A DNA stretch of 64,000 bases from Saccharopolyspora soli (GTDB lineage: Bacteria > Actinomycetota > Actinomycetes > Mycobacteriales > Pseudonocardiaceae). Location: positions 62,001-126,000 of the forward strand of contig NZ_JALBWV010000009.1 of assembly GCF_022678645.1 (NCBI RefSeq). Reading direction: 5' to 3'. This document shows, one piece after another, positions 26,754 to 35,172 of the stretch; positions within the stretch are counted from its first letter, which is position 1, and each line of letters starts with the position of its first letter. The notes beneath the pieces were generated by a model. That model saw nothing but the letters and a program-made list of their open reading frames with translations, did no database searches and was not told the origin of the DNA. The translations under genes were made by a program, and so were the position numbers.

Positions 26754-26789
26754 CGCCGCCTCCTATCCACATGCGTCTTGCCTGGTGCA

Positions 26790-26826
26790 GGGCACCGCGA
26801 CCAAATTAGTCGGTCATAGGGTGCCC
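26790..26826 (-). terminator. Imperfect palindrome at the end of the cyclodeaminase-like gene
   Basis: Arms 26790-26802 and 26812-26826 share GGGCACC/GGTGCCC and GACC/GGTC blocks separated by small mismatches. The TGA stop (26814-26816) is inside the right arm. It is the degenerate member of the palindrome family seen at 734-780 and 3025-3077. Confidence 0.55.
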
Positions 26827-27752
26827 AGGACCGCGTGGGCAGCGGCGGCGTCCTGGACACCGAGTCCGACGCTGTTGTAGAAGATGACCTCCCCGGCGCT
26901 GACGCGCCCCGGCTCGGCACCGACCAGGATCGCGCCCAGCGCTCGCAGCTGCTCGCGCGCTATGTCGCTGCGCTCCAACGCCTGCGCGATCGGCCCCGCG
27001 TGCGTCGCGGCCGTGTCGACTTCGTCGACGACGACCGCTCCGGCGCGCCTGATCAGCTCCGCGTCCACCTCGCACCGGTGGTGCTCGAAGCTCCCAACGC
27101 TGATCACCGTCGCTCCCGCCGCTACCGCGGCGGTCGGCACGACTGGCGCCACGCTGAGCGTGCACGCCGCGATCAGCGGCACTTCGCGCACCGCTGCTTC
27201 GGGGCTCGCCACGGCTCGCACCGACAGGCCCAGCTCGGCCGCCAGCTCCGCTGCGGCGGTTTCGCGGCGCGCCGCGTCGCGGCTGTAGATCCGCACTTCG
27301 CGCAGCTCCCGCACGCGCGCGATCGCGCGCACGTGCGCACGCGCCTGGACCCCGGATCCGAGCACCGCGAGTTCGTCGGCACCTGGTACCGCGAGTGCAT
27401 CAGCGGCGACTGCGCTGCCAGCGGCCGTGCGGATCTCGGTAAGCGCGGTGGCCGCCAGCACCGCCGTGGGTTGTCCGGTCACCGCGTCGAGAACCAGCAC
27501 TGTCGCCGAGACCGCCGGTTGGCCTCGGTCGAGGTTGCCAGGGTGGACCGCGACGAGTTTGCTGACCGCTCCGTGGCGCGGCGACAGGCGGCTGAGGTAG
27601 CACAGCGTGGTGTCCGCTCCGGTGCGGATCGCCACCTTGTCGGCGAGCTGGGCAACGCCACGCCCCAGCGATTCGAACGCCAGCCGCTGCGAGGCGATCG
27701 CGGTGTCCAGGTCCAGTGCCGCGGCCACGTCGGCATCGCTCCACACGTTCAT
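26814..27752 (-). CDS. Ornithine cyclodeaminase/mu-crystallin family protein
   Basis: 312 residues from ATG 27752 (GTG 27761 is an alternative). The N-terminal half has VSKLVAVHPGN, where family members use the Lys with the substrate carboxylate. The Rossmann half has the NAD-binding VLGSGVQARAHVRAIA (~126-141). The family includes ornithine and lysine cyclodeaminases, alanine dehydrogenase AlaDH-2 and ketimine reductases that make pipecolate or proline. Divergent by 205 nt from an ALDH7-like gene and a DAO-family oxidase, it may produce or reduce a cyclic imino acid from lysine. Proof would need assay. The stop is embedded in a palindromic terminator. Confidence 0.85.
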   Translation of the reverse strand: MNVWSDADVAAALDLDTAIASQRLAFESLGRGVAQLADKVAIRTGADTTLCYLSRLSPRHGAVSKLVAVHPGNLDRGQPAVSATVLVLDAVTGQPTAVLAATALTEIRTAAGSAVAADALAVPGADELAVLGSGVQARAHVRAIARVRELREVRIYSRDAARRETAAAELAAELGLSVRAVASPEAAVREVPLIAACTLSVAPVVPTAAVAAGATVISVGSFEHHRCEVDAELIRRAGAVVVDEVDTAATHAGPIAQALERSDIAREQLRALGAILVGAEPGRVSAGEVIFYNSVGLGVQDAAAAHAVLGTL

Positions 27753-27957
27753 GCGCTGCACGTTGTCACACCGCCCGGTGAGCCGGGTAGGCGGCGATCT
27801 TGAGCATCAGGGCTGCTGTCGCTCAGGGAGAACAGAAATCACTCTTCTGATTCTCCGCGAACGCGCCTGCGAAGACTTACGGTGATCCCGGCGGCGGAGG
27901 TGGCCCGCGGCACATCCGCGCACGAGTACTCCGACGAGCGAGAAGAGGTGCATCTCG

Positions 27958-29535
27958 GTGCGGTCGACGTTGAGCTCCGTGATCGGTCCGGACGCCCCGG
28001 TCCGGGTCGACGGCGGAGGCGAGTACCTCTCGCGCAACCCGGCGAACCTGGAGGACGTGGTCGCCGAGGTCGCCCTCGGCTCCCCGGAGACCCTGCTGGC
28101 CGCGACCGAGCAGGCGCAGCGGGCGCAGCGCGAGTGGGCGCAGGTGCCCGCGCCGGTGCGCGGGCGGGTGGTGGCCGGGTTGGGCCGGTTGGTCGAGGCC
28201 AACAAGCAGTCGCTGGCCAGACTGGTGACCCGCGAGATCGGCAAACCGTACGCCGAGGCGCTCGGCGAGGTGCAGGAGATCATCGACACCTGCGACTTCT
28301 TCCTCGGCGAGGGCCGTCGGCTCTACGGGCAGACGGTGCCCTCGGAGATGCCGGACAAGCAGCTGTTCACCTTCCGCGTGCCGGTCGGCGTCGCGGTGGT
28401 GATCACCGCGGGCAACTTCCCGGTCGCGGTGCCCTCCTGGTACCTGGTGCCCGCGCTGCTGTGCGGCAACGCCGTGGTCTGGAAGCCCGCCGAGTACGCC
28501 GCGGGCGCGGCGCGGGCGTTGGCCGAGCTGGCCTGGCGCGCCGGGGTGCCCGAAGGGGTGCTGAACCTGGTCTTCGCCGACGGCGAGGCCACCTTCAAGG
28601 GCTTGGAGTCCGCGCTGGCGGCGGGCACCGTGAACAAGGTCGGCTTCACCGGGTCCAGCGCGGTCGGTGCGCGGGTCGGCGAACTGTGCGGCCGGTACCT
28701 GCAGAGCCCGTGCCTGGAGCTGGGCGGCAAGAACCCGATGGTCGTCGCGCCGGATGCGGAGCTGGATCTGGCGGTGGAGGGCGCGCTGTTCTCCGGGTGG
28801 GGCACGGCCGGGCAGCGCTGCACCTCGCTGGGCAACCTGATCGTGCACCGCGACGTGCACGACGAGTTCGTCCGGCGCCTGGACGCCGCGCTGCGCGCCG
28901 CGGCCATCGGCGACCCGACCGGTGACGTGCTCTACGGCCCGATGCTGGACCAGAAGTTCGCCGACAACTTCGAGTCCATCCTGGACACCATCGGCGGGCA
29001 CCACGTCGTGCTGGGTTCGGAATCGGTCGGGCGGATCACCGAGTCCGCGCCGCGCAAGGGTTTCCACGGCGATCCGTCGATCGGGCTGTACTACCACCCG
29101 GTGCTGCTGGACGGGTTGCGCCGGGACGACCACGCGTTCCGCAACGAGACCTTCGGCCCGATCGTCGGGGTGGCCACCTACGACACCCTGGACGAGGCCA
29201 TCGAGCTGGCCAACGCGCCGGGCTACGGGCTGTCCGCGGCGATCTACACGACCGACCCGGCCACCGCCTTCCGGTTCCGGCAGGGCATCGGCGCGGGCAT
29301 GGTCAGCGTGAACAACTCCACCTCCGGCGCGGAGGCGCACCTGCCCTTCGGCGGCAACGGCAAGTCCGGCAACGGCAGCCGCCAGTCCGGTATCTGGGTG
29401 CTCGACCAGTTCACCCGGTGGCAGTCGTTGAACTGGGACTTCTCCGGCAAGCTGCAGAAGGCCCAGATGGATGTCGACACCGTCGAACCGGAGCTGGACT
29501 TCCGCCTGCCGCCCGAGCTCGGCGGTGCCAATTGA
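27958..29535 (+). CDS. Aldehyde dehydrogenase, ALDH7/antiquitin-like; candidate aminoadipate-semialdehyde dehydrogenase
   Basis: 525 residues. The cofactor domain shows the Rossmann pattern around VVITAGNFPVAVPSW and GFTGSSAVG. The general-base Glu is in LELGGKNP (~254) and the nucleophilic Cys is in GTAGQRCTS (~287). GTAGQRCT plus a C-terminal VNNSTSGAEAHLPFGG resemble the ALDH7 subgroup, which oxidises alpha-aminoadipate semialdehyde (open form of piperideine-6-carboxylate). GTG 27958 follows AGAAGAGG. Its TGA overlaps the ATG of the downstream DAO-family oxidase by one base, so the two are translationally coupled, fitting a pipecolate oxidase plus semialdehyde dehydrogenase pair. Other aldehyde substrates are possible. 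Confidence 0.88.
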   Translation: MRSTLSSVIGPDAPVRVDGGGEYLSRNPANLEDVVAEVALGSPETLLAATEQAQRAQREWAQVPAPVRGRVVAGLGRLVEANKQSLARLVTREIGKPYAEALGEVQEIIDTCDFFLGEGRRLYGQTVPSEMPDKQLFTFRVPVGVAVVITAGNFPVAVPSWYLVPALLCGNAVVWKPAEYAAGAARALAELAWRAGVPEGVLNLVFADGEATFKGLESALAAGTVNKVGFTGSSAVGARVGELCGRYLQSPCLELGGKNPMVVAPDAELDLAVEGALFSGWGTAGQRCTSLGNLIVHRDVHDEFVRRLDAALRAAAIGDPTGDVLYGPMLDQKFADNFESILDTIGGHHVVLGSESVGRITESAPRKGFHGDPSIGLYYHPVLLDGLRRDDHAFRNETFGPIVGVATYDTLDEAIELANAPGYGLSAAIYTTDPATAFRFRQGIGAGMVSVNNSTSGAEAHLPFGGNGKSGNGSRQSGIWVLDQFTRWQSLNWDFSGKLQKAQMDVDTVEPELDFRLPPELGGAN

Positions 29536-30683
29536 TGCTGCCCAGCCGTGCCGAGGTCGTGGTGATCGGCGGTGGGGTGGTGGGCGTCAGCACCGCCTTC
29601 CACCTCGCCGAAGCCGGGGTTGACGTGCTGCTGCTGGAACGCGACGAGCTCGGCTCGGGCAGCACCAGCAAGGCAGCTGGCGGGGTGCGGGCGCAGTTCT
29701 CCGACCCGGTCAACATCGAACTCGGACAGCGCAGCCTGCGCGCGTTCGAGAACTTCGCGCAGCGACCCGGTGGCGAGATCGACCTCAAGCAATTCGGTTA
29801 CCTGTTCCTGCTGTCCGATCCCGAGGACGTCGCGGCGTTCGAGAACAGCGTGCGGCTGCAGAACTCCCTCGGCGTGCCGAGCCGGATGTTGACCGTCGCG
29901 CAAGCGTGCGAGCTCTCGCCGTACGTCGTGCCCGACGGACTGCTGGCCGCCGCCTTCTCCCCCACCGACGGCCACTGCACGCCGGAAGCGGTCGTGCAGG
30001 GTTACGCGCAGGCGGCCCGGCGGTACGGCACGCTGCTGCGGCGGCACTGCCCGGTCACCGGGATCGAGGTCTCCGACGGCCAGATCACCGCGGTGCACAC
30101 CAACTTCGGCAGCGTCGAAACGTCCACTGTGGTCTGCGCGGCGGGCGCCTGGTCGGCGGCGGTCGCCCAGTTCGTCGGGGTCGAGCTGCCGGTCCGCCCA
30201 TTACGGCGGCAGATCCTGGTCACCGAACCGGTGCCGGACCTGCCGCCCCGGATGCCCTTCACCATCGACTTCGCCACCAGCTTCTACTTCCACGACGAAG
30301 GTCCCGGCCTGCTCATCGGGATGTCCGATCCCGACGAGGAGTACGGCTTCCGGCTGGGCACCGACGACCGCTGGCTCGGGCGGCTCACCGATGCCGTGGC
30401 GCGGCGCGCGCCGCGGCTGGCCGACATCGGTGTGGCGCACGGCTGGGCCGGGCTCTACGAGGTCACCCCCGACCACAACGCCCTCGTCGGCGAGGCGGAG
30501 GGGCCGAGCCGGTTCCTGTACGCCACCGGGTTTTCCGGCCACGGCTTCTTGCAGGGCCCGGCCATCGGCGAGGTGCTGCGCGACCTCGTGCTCGGCCGCC
30601 CGCCGGTCGTGGACGTCTCCGGTCTCGACGCCCGCCGCTTCGCCGGGGCCACCGCGACCCGCCCCGAGCACAACCGCGTCTGA
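29535..30683 (+). CDS. FAD-dependent DAO-family oxidase (sarcosine/pipecolate oxidase-like)
   Basis: 382 residues. The N-terminal FAD-binding motif is VVVIGGGVVGVSTAFHLAEAG (residues ~8-28, quoted here only by its GGGVVG core), followed by the DAO-family SKAAGGVRAQF segment near residue 50. The C-terminal YATGFSGHGFLQGPAIGEVL closes the FAD site. These flavoproteins oxidise secondary or primary amines such as sarcosine, glycine, pipecolate or D-amino acids. ATG 29535 overlaps the TGA of the aldehyde dehydrogenase gene. The pairing suggests oxidation of a cyclic amino acid to an imine or semialdehyde that the dehydrogenase removes. Since the strain also makes and salvages glycine betaine, sarcosine oxidation is an alternative. 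Confidence 0.86.
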   Translation: MLPSRAEVVVIGGGVVGVSTAFHLAEAGVDVLLLERDELGSGSTSKAAGGVRAQFSDPVNIELGQRSLRAFENFAQRPGGEIDLKQFGYLFLLSDPEDVAAFENSVRLQNSLGVPSRMLTVAQACELSPYVVPDGLLAAAFSPTDGHCTPEAVVQGYAQAARRYGTLLRRHCPVTGIEVSDGQITAVHTNFGSVETSTVVCAAGAWSAAVAQFVGVELPVRPLRRQILVTEPVPDLPPRMPFTIDFATSFYFHDEGPGLLIGMSDPDEEYGFRLGTDDRWLGRLTDAVARRAPRLADIGVAHGWAGLYEVTPDHNALVGEAEGPSRFLYATGFSGHGFLQGPAIGEVLRDLVLGRPPVVDVSGLDARRFAGATATRPEHNRV

Positions 30684-30727
30684 ATCCCCGACCGGGCTGC
30701 GGTGCAGCCGATGAAGGAGCGCGAACC

Positions 30728-31885
30728 GTGCGTGATCTGTTGCAGGAGATCGACGAGTGGGGCCCGGAGAAGGTCGTGTGCGTCTCGGACGCGCGCACCG
30801 GGATGCGGGGTGTGCTGGTCGTCGACAACACCGCCCGCGGCACCGGCAAGGGCGGCGTGCGGATGAGCCCGACCGTCACGATCGCCGAGATCGCCCGGCT
30901 GGCGCGGGTGATGACCTGGAAGTGGGCCGCGGTCGACCTGTTCCACGGCGGTGCGAAGGCGGGCATCTCCGCCGACCCGAACGCGCCGGACAAGGAGCGG
31001 ATCGTGCGGGCTTTCGCGCGCCGGTTGGCCGACCAGATCCCCGCCAGCTACGTCGCCGGGCTGGACATGGGGATGACCGAGCACGACGCGGCGATCATCC
31101 AGGACGAGCTCGGTGACCGGGGCGCGGCGGTCGGGGTACCGGAATCGCTGGGCGGCGTGCCCTACGACCAGCTCGGCGTCACCGGGCACGGCGTCGCCGA
31201 GGCGGTGGACGCGGCGCTCGCGCTCCAGGGGCGCAGCACCGCCGGTGCGCGGGTGGCGGTGCAGGGCTTCGGGGCAGTCGGGGCGGCCGCGGCGAAGCGG
31301 CTGCACGAACTCGGCGCCCAGCTCGTCGCGCTGTCCACAATCGACGGTTCGGTGCACGATCCGGACGGGCTCGACGTGCCGCAGTGGCTGGATGCGCGCG
31401 CCGAGTTCGGTGACGCGTGCGTGGCCAAAGCATCGGCGGCGCAGCAGATTCCGCGCGGCGAAGAGCTCGTGGTGGCCTGCGATGTGCTGATCCCGGCCGC
31501 CGGGCAGGACGTCGTCGACGAGGGCGTCGCGGCGGGGATCCGGGCCGGACTGGTCGTGGAAGGCGCGAACCTGCCCACCACGCCCAAGGCACGCCAGTTG
31601 TTGGCGGCGCGCGAGATCACCGTGGTGCCTGACTTCATCGCCAACGCCGGTGGGGCGATCGCGGCCGGTTTCGCGATGGACGCGCGGCATTCCGCGTTCC
31701 GCCCGGAACCGACGACGATCCTGCGAACGGTCGCAGAGCGGACCCGCGACAACACGGTGCTGGTCCTGGACACCGCGCGGGCCAACAGCGTGCTGCCCCA
31801 CGAGGCGGCGCTGGACCTCGCCAAGCAGCGCGTGCGCACTGCGATGGAACTGCGGGGCAGACTGCCCCAACCCATAACCGCATAG
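30728..31885 (+). CDS. Leu/Glu-type amino-acid dehydrogenase, second copy
   Basis: 385 residues. The N-terminal domain has GTGKGGVRMSPTVTIAEIARLARVM and KWAAVDLFHGGAKAGI with the expected lysines, then VAGLDMGMTEHD carrying the catalytic Asp. The C-terminal domain has the nucleotide motif GFGAVGAAAAKRL near residue 181. GTG 30728 follows AAGGAG with 8-nt spacing, 44 nt after the oxidase stop, so it belongs to the same unit. In a lysine route it could interconvert aminoadipate and 2-oxoadipate, but leucine or glutamate activity is equally allowed by the motifs. It differs from the copy at 13106-14299 in length and in the P/H residue before the GGAK motif. Confidence 0.86.
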   Translation: MRDLLQEIDEWGPEKVVCVSDARTGMRGVLVVDNTARGTGKGGVRMSPTVTIAEIARLARVMTWKWAAVDLFHGGAKAGISADPNAPDKERIVRAFARRLADQIPASYVAGLDMGMTEHDAAIIQDELGDRGAAVGVPESLGGVPYDQLGVTGHGVAEAVDAALALQGRSTAGARVAVQGFGAVGAAAAKRLHELGAQLVALSTIDGSVHDPDGLDVPQWLDARAEFGDACVAKASAAQQIPRGEELVVACDVLIPAAGQDVVDEGVAAGIRAGLVVEGANLPTTPKARQLLAAREITVVPDFIANAGGAIAAGFAMDARHSAFRPEPTTILRTVAERTRDNTVLVLDTARANSVLPHEAALDLAKQRVRTAMELRGRLPQPITA

Positions 31886-31895
31886 GGGGTCAGGC

Positions 31896-32846
31896 GTGCT
31901 CAACCCGATCCACTTGAGAACTCTGCAGGAATGCGTCCGCACCGGCTCGTTCGCCGAGGCCGGGCGGGCACTCGGCTACACCGCCTCGGCCGTGTCGCAG
32001 CAGATGGTGCTGCTGGAACGGGCGATCGGGGCGACGCTGTTCGAACGCTCCGCGCGCAGCGCCCGCAGCACCGCTTTGGCGCTGCGGCTCGCCGACCGCA
32101 GCCGCGATGCGCTCGGCGCCCTGGACGCGTTGGAGCGCGAGGTTCGGGCGATGGTGGCCGGTGAAGAGGGCAGCCTCCGGCTGGCCAGCTTCGCCACCGC
32201 CAACGCCCGCGTGCTGCCGGACGTGTTGGCCGCCGTGGTCGCCCAGCGGCCGAACGCCGAGGTGCAGCTCGACGAGGGCGAACCGGACGAGGTGCTCAGT
32301 GGCGTGCTGGACGGGGTCCTGGACGCGGCAGTGGTCTTCGAGTACGACCTCGATCCCCGGCAGTGGCCGATCGAGCTGTGCGTGGAAGAGCTGATGGCCG
32401 AGCCGCTGCGGTTGGCGCTGCCCGAAACGCACCAGCTGGCCGGTGCCCAGGAGGTGGAGTTACGCGAGCTCGCGGACGACGCCTGGATCTGCACCCGGCA
32501 GGACACCGCGGGCGCCCGCTCGCTGGTCCGGCTGGCCGCCGCGGCTGGTTTCGTGCCGCGGATCACGTTCCGCAGCAACGATTATTCCGTGATCCGAGAC
32601 CTGGTAGCCCGCGACCTCGGGGTGGCGGTGCTGCCCGGCCTTGCGATCCCGGACGAGCACGTGCGCATCGCCCGCATCGCTGGCTGGCAACCGCACCGCC
32701 GGGTGAAAGCCCTGTACCGCAAGCAGAACACCAATCCGCTGCTGCCGATCGCGCTGGAGTGCCTGGCGAAGTCGTGCGCTTCGGTTGCCAACGACTGGCA
32801 TGCGGAACCGGAGGCGGGTGTCCCGCAAAACACGGAGGCGTCATGA
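31896..32846 (+). CDS. LysR-family transcriptional regulator
   Basis: 316 residues. The N-terminal winged HTH is textbook LysR: LRTLQECVRTGSFAEAGRALGYTASAVSQQMVLLE, followed by a linker helix. The C-terminal periplasmic-binding-like effector domain starts near residue 90 (GSLRLASFATANARVLPDVLAAV). GTG 31896 lies 10 nt after the dehydrogenase stop with a G-rich ribosome site spanning it. The gene is embedded co-directionally in the catabolic cluster, and its TGA overlaps the ATG of the next small ORF. It is the obvious candidate activator of the cluster. The effector is unknown; a Lys/Arg-type ligand would fit but is not evident from the sequence. Confidence 0.93.
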   Translation: MLNPIHLRTLQECVRTGSFAEAGRALGYTASAVSQQMVLLERAIGATLFERSARSARSTALALRLADRSRDALGALDALEREVRAMVAGEEGSLRLASFATANARVLPDVLAAVVAQRPNAEVQLDEGEPDEVLSGVLDGVLDAAVVFEYDLDPRQWPIELCVEELMAEPLRLALPETHQLAGAQEVELRELADDAWICTRQDTAGARSLVRLAAAAGFVPRITFRSNDYSVIRDLVARDLGVAVLPGLAIPDEHVRIARIAGWQPHRRVKALYRKQNTNPLLPIALECLAKSCASVANDWHAEPEAGVPQNTEAS

Positions 32847-32986
32847 GTAGCCCTGTGTCAACGTCAGCCCTCCTCAACCGCACCCCAGGGGACCGTGACG
32901 CGAACCAGCCACCAGAAACCACGCAACGAGAGATCGGGCGAGACGCAACCACCACTGTGAATCGCGGAGAGGCGGACCAGCCATGA
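32843..32986 (+). CDS. 47-residue ORF bridging LysR and E1 genes
   Basis: ATG 32843 overlaps the LysR stop (ATGA) and its own TGA overlaps the ATG of the E1 gene (ATGA at 32983-32986). CGGAGG lies upstream at the right distance. The product is hydrophilic, Thr/Arg/Asp/Pro-rich, with no predicted helix or membrane segment. No family is recognised. The double overlap argues that it is translated and couples regulator and enzyme synthesis. It may equally be a mere translational bridge whose peptide has no function. It is shorter than many gene finders report. Confidence 0.5.
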   Translation: MSSPVSTSALLNRTPGDRDANQPPETTQREIGRDATTTVNRGEADQP

Positions 32987-35166
32987 GCGACAAGGCCGAG
33001 CCGGTCGACGAGTTCTTCCGGAACGAGGTCGCCGCGTGGCCTGCGGTGCCACCCGCCGCGTCGGATCTCGCCGCGGAGTTGCTGGCGTTGTTCGACTCGC
33101 AGGCCGGTAGCAGGCACCTGGATTTCCAGGCGCGGCAGCTCGGTTCGCGCGGCCTCGGCTACTACAGCATCGGCTCGTCCGGGCACGAGTCCAATGCCGC
33201 GGTCGCCGCCGCGCTGCGGCCGACGGATCCCGCGCTGCTGCACTACCGCTCCGGCGGTTTCTACCTGCACCGCGCCCGGCAGGTGCCGGGCCAGCATCCG
33301 CTCCGCGACGTGCTGCTGGGCGTCGTCGCATCGGCCGACGAACCGATCTCCGCCGGACGGCACAAGGTGTTCGGCAACGCCGAGCTGGCCGTCATCCCGC
33401 AGACCTCGACCATCGCCTCGCACCTGCCGCGTGCGGTCGGCTTGGCGTTCTCGTTGGGGCGGGCCGCCAAGCTCGGGGTGCCGACCCCTTGGCCAGCGGA
33501 TGCGGTCGTGGTGTGCAGCTTCGGCGACGCTTCGGCGAACCACTCGACCGCGACGGGTGCCATCAATTCGGCGCTGCACTGCGCTTTCCAGGGCCTGCCG
33601 ATGCCGTTGCTGCTGGTGTGCGAGGACAACGGGATCGGGATCAGCGTGCGCACCCCGCAGGGCTGGATCGAGTCCAACTACGGCAACCGCAGCGGGCTGC
33701 GGTACTTCGCCGCGGACGGCGCCGACCCGGTGCGCTGCTTGGCGGTCGCCCGCGAGGCGGCCGACTGGGTTCGCGAGCACCGCGCCCCGGCGTTCCTGCA
33801 CCTTCGCACGGTGCGGCTGATGGGACATGCCGGATCGGACGTGGAGTCGGGTTACCGGTCCCGCGCCGAGATCATCTCGGACTACCGGCGCGATCCGCTG
33901 TTGGCGACGGCGAAAGCACTGGTGGACAACGGAATCCTGGGTCCAGACGAGGTGCTCGCGCGTTACGAGGACAAGCGCACCGAGGTCGCGCGCATCGCCG
34001 ATGAGGCGTTGGACCGGCGCAAGCTGGACAGCGCCGCCGAGGTGATGGCCTCGATCTGCCAGGACCGGCCGGATGCCCTCGCCCGCCGAGCCCGCGAACT
34101 TCCGCCGCACCGCTGGGAGTTCTTCGGCGACCAGCTCCCGGAAAACGCCGGTCCGCTTACCTTGGCGCAGGCGATCAACCGCTCGCTGGCCGAGGAACTC
34201 GCCCGCGACGCCCGCGTGGTGGTTTTCGGCGAGGACGTCGCCCGCAAGGGCGGGGTGTACGGGGTGACGCGAGGACTGCGCAAGTCCTTCGGCGGCACGA
34301 GGGTCTTCGACACGCTGCTGGACGAGCAGAGCATCCTGGGCACCGCGCTCGGAGCCGGGCTTGCCGGGCTGCTGCCGATTCCCGAGATCCAGTACCTCGC
34401 CTACGTGCACAACGCCGCCGACCAGCTGCGCGGCGAAGGCAGCACGTTGAGCTTCTTCTCCAACGGCCAGTACCGGAATCCGATGGTCGTGCGCATCGCC
34501 GGTTACGGCTACCAGAAGGGTTTCGGCGGGCACTTCCACAACGACAACAGCGTCGCCGCACTGCGCGACCTGCCTGGCGTCGTGGTCGCTTCCCCGTCCC
34601 GACCGGACGACGCCGCCGCGATGCTGCGGACCTGCGTGGCCGCCGCGCACGAGGACGGTCGGCTGTGCGTGTTCCTGGAGCCGATCGCCCTCTACCACAC
34701 CCGTGACCTGCACGAATCTGGCGACGACGAGTGGCTGGCGCGGTATCCGGCACCGGGCGAACACCACGTGCCGGTCGGCCGGGCCCGCGAGTACGGCGAC
34801 GGCACCGACCTGACGCTGGTCAGCTTCGGCAACGGCGTGCCGATGAGCCTGCGCGTCGCCCGGCGGCTGCGCGAGCGCGGCGTCACGGCGCGAGTGCTGG
34901 ACCTGCGGTGGCTGGCGCCGCTGCCGGTGGAGGATCTGCTCGCTGCGGCCAAGGCGACCGGCAGGGTGCTGGTGGTGGACGAAACCCGCCGCAGCGGAGG
35001 CGTTTCCGAACCGGTGGTGACGGCGTTGATCGACAGCGGCTTCGACGGCGCGATCGCCCGAGTGACCAGCGAGGACAGCTTCATCCCGCTCGGCGCGGCC
35101 GCGTACCACGTACTGCTCGACGAGGACACCATCGAAACCGCTGCTCTGGACCTGGCGAAGCGGTGA
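32983..35166 (+). CDS. 2-oxoacid dehydrogenase E1 component, alpha-beta fusion
   Basis: 727 residues combining both subunits of a branched-chain/pyruvate-type E1. The alpha part holds the thiamine diphosphate segment FGDASANHSTATGAIN (~179-194, GD motif) and EDNGIGISV. The beta part begins near residue 395 (LTLAQAINRSLAEELARDARVVVFGEDV) and contains IQYLAYVHNAADQL and a C-terminal transketolase domain (LRWLAPLPVEDLL). Such E1 proteins decarboxylate a 2-oxoacid and pass the acyl group to lipoyl-E2. No E2 or E3 gene is adjacent, so partners must come from elsewhere. In the proposed lysine pathway, 2-oxoadipate is a plausible substrate. GGAGAGG precedes ATG 32983. It ends 6 nt from the convergent FAD-linked oxidase. 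Confidence 0.9.
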   Translation: MSDKAEPVDEFFRNEVAAWPAVPPAASDLAAELLALFDSQAGSRHLDFQARQLGSRGLGYYSIGSSGHESNAAVAAALRPTDPALLHYRSGGFYLHRARQVPGQHPLRDVLLGVVASADEPISAGRHKVFGNAELAVIPQTSTIASHLPRAVGLAFSLGRAAKLGVPTPWPADAVVVCSFGDASANHSTATGAINSALHCAFQGLPMPLLLVCEDNGIGISVRTPQGWIESNYGNRSGLRYFAADGADPVRCLAVAREAADWVREHRAPAFLHLRTVRLMGHAGSDVESGYRSRAEIISDYRRDPLLATAKALVDNGILGPDEVLARYEDKRTEVARIADEALDRRKLDSAAEVMASICQDRPDALARRARELPPHRWEFFGDQLPENAGPLTLAQAINRSLAEELARDARVVVFGEDVARKGGVYGVTRGLRKSFGGTRVFDTLLDEQSILGTALGAGLAGLLPIPEIQYLAYVHNAADQLRGEGSTLSFFSNGQYRNPMVVRIAGYGYQKGFGGHFHNDNSVAALRDLPGVVVASPSRPDDAAAMLRTCVAAAHEDGRLCVFLEPIALYHTRDLHESGDDEWLARYPAPGEHHVPVGRAREYGDGTDLTLVSFGNGVPMSLRVARRLRERGVTARVLDLRWLAPLPVEDLLAAAKATGRVLVVDETRRSGGVSEPVVTALIDSGFDGAIARVTSEDSFIPLGAAAYHVLLDEDTIETAALDLAKR

Positions 35167-35172
35167 CGCGGC

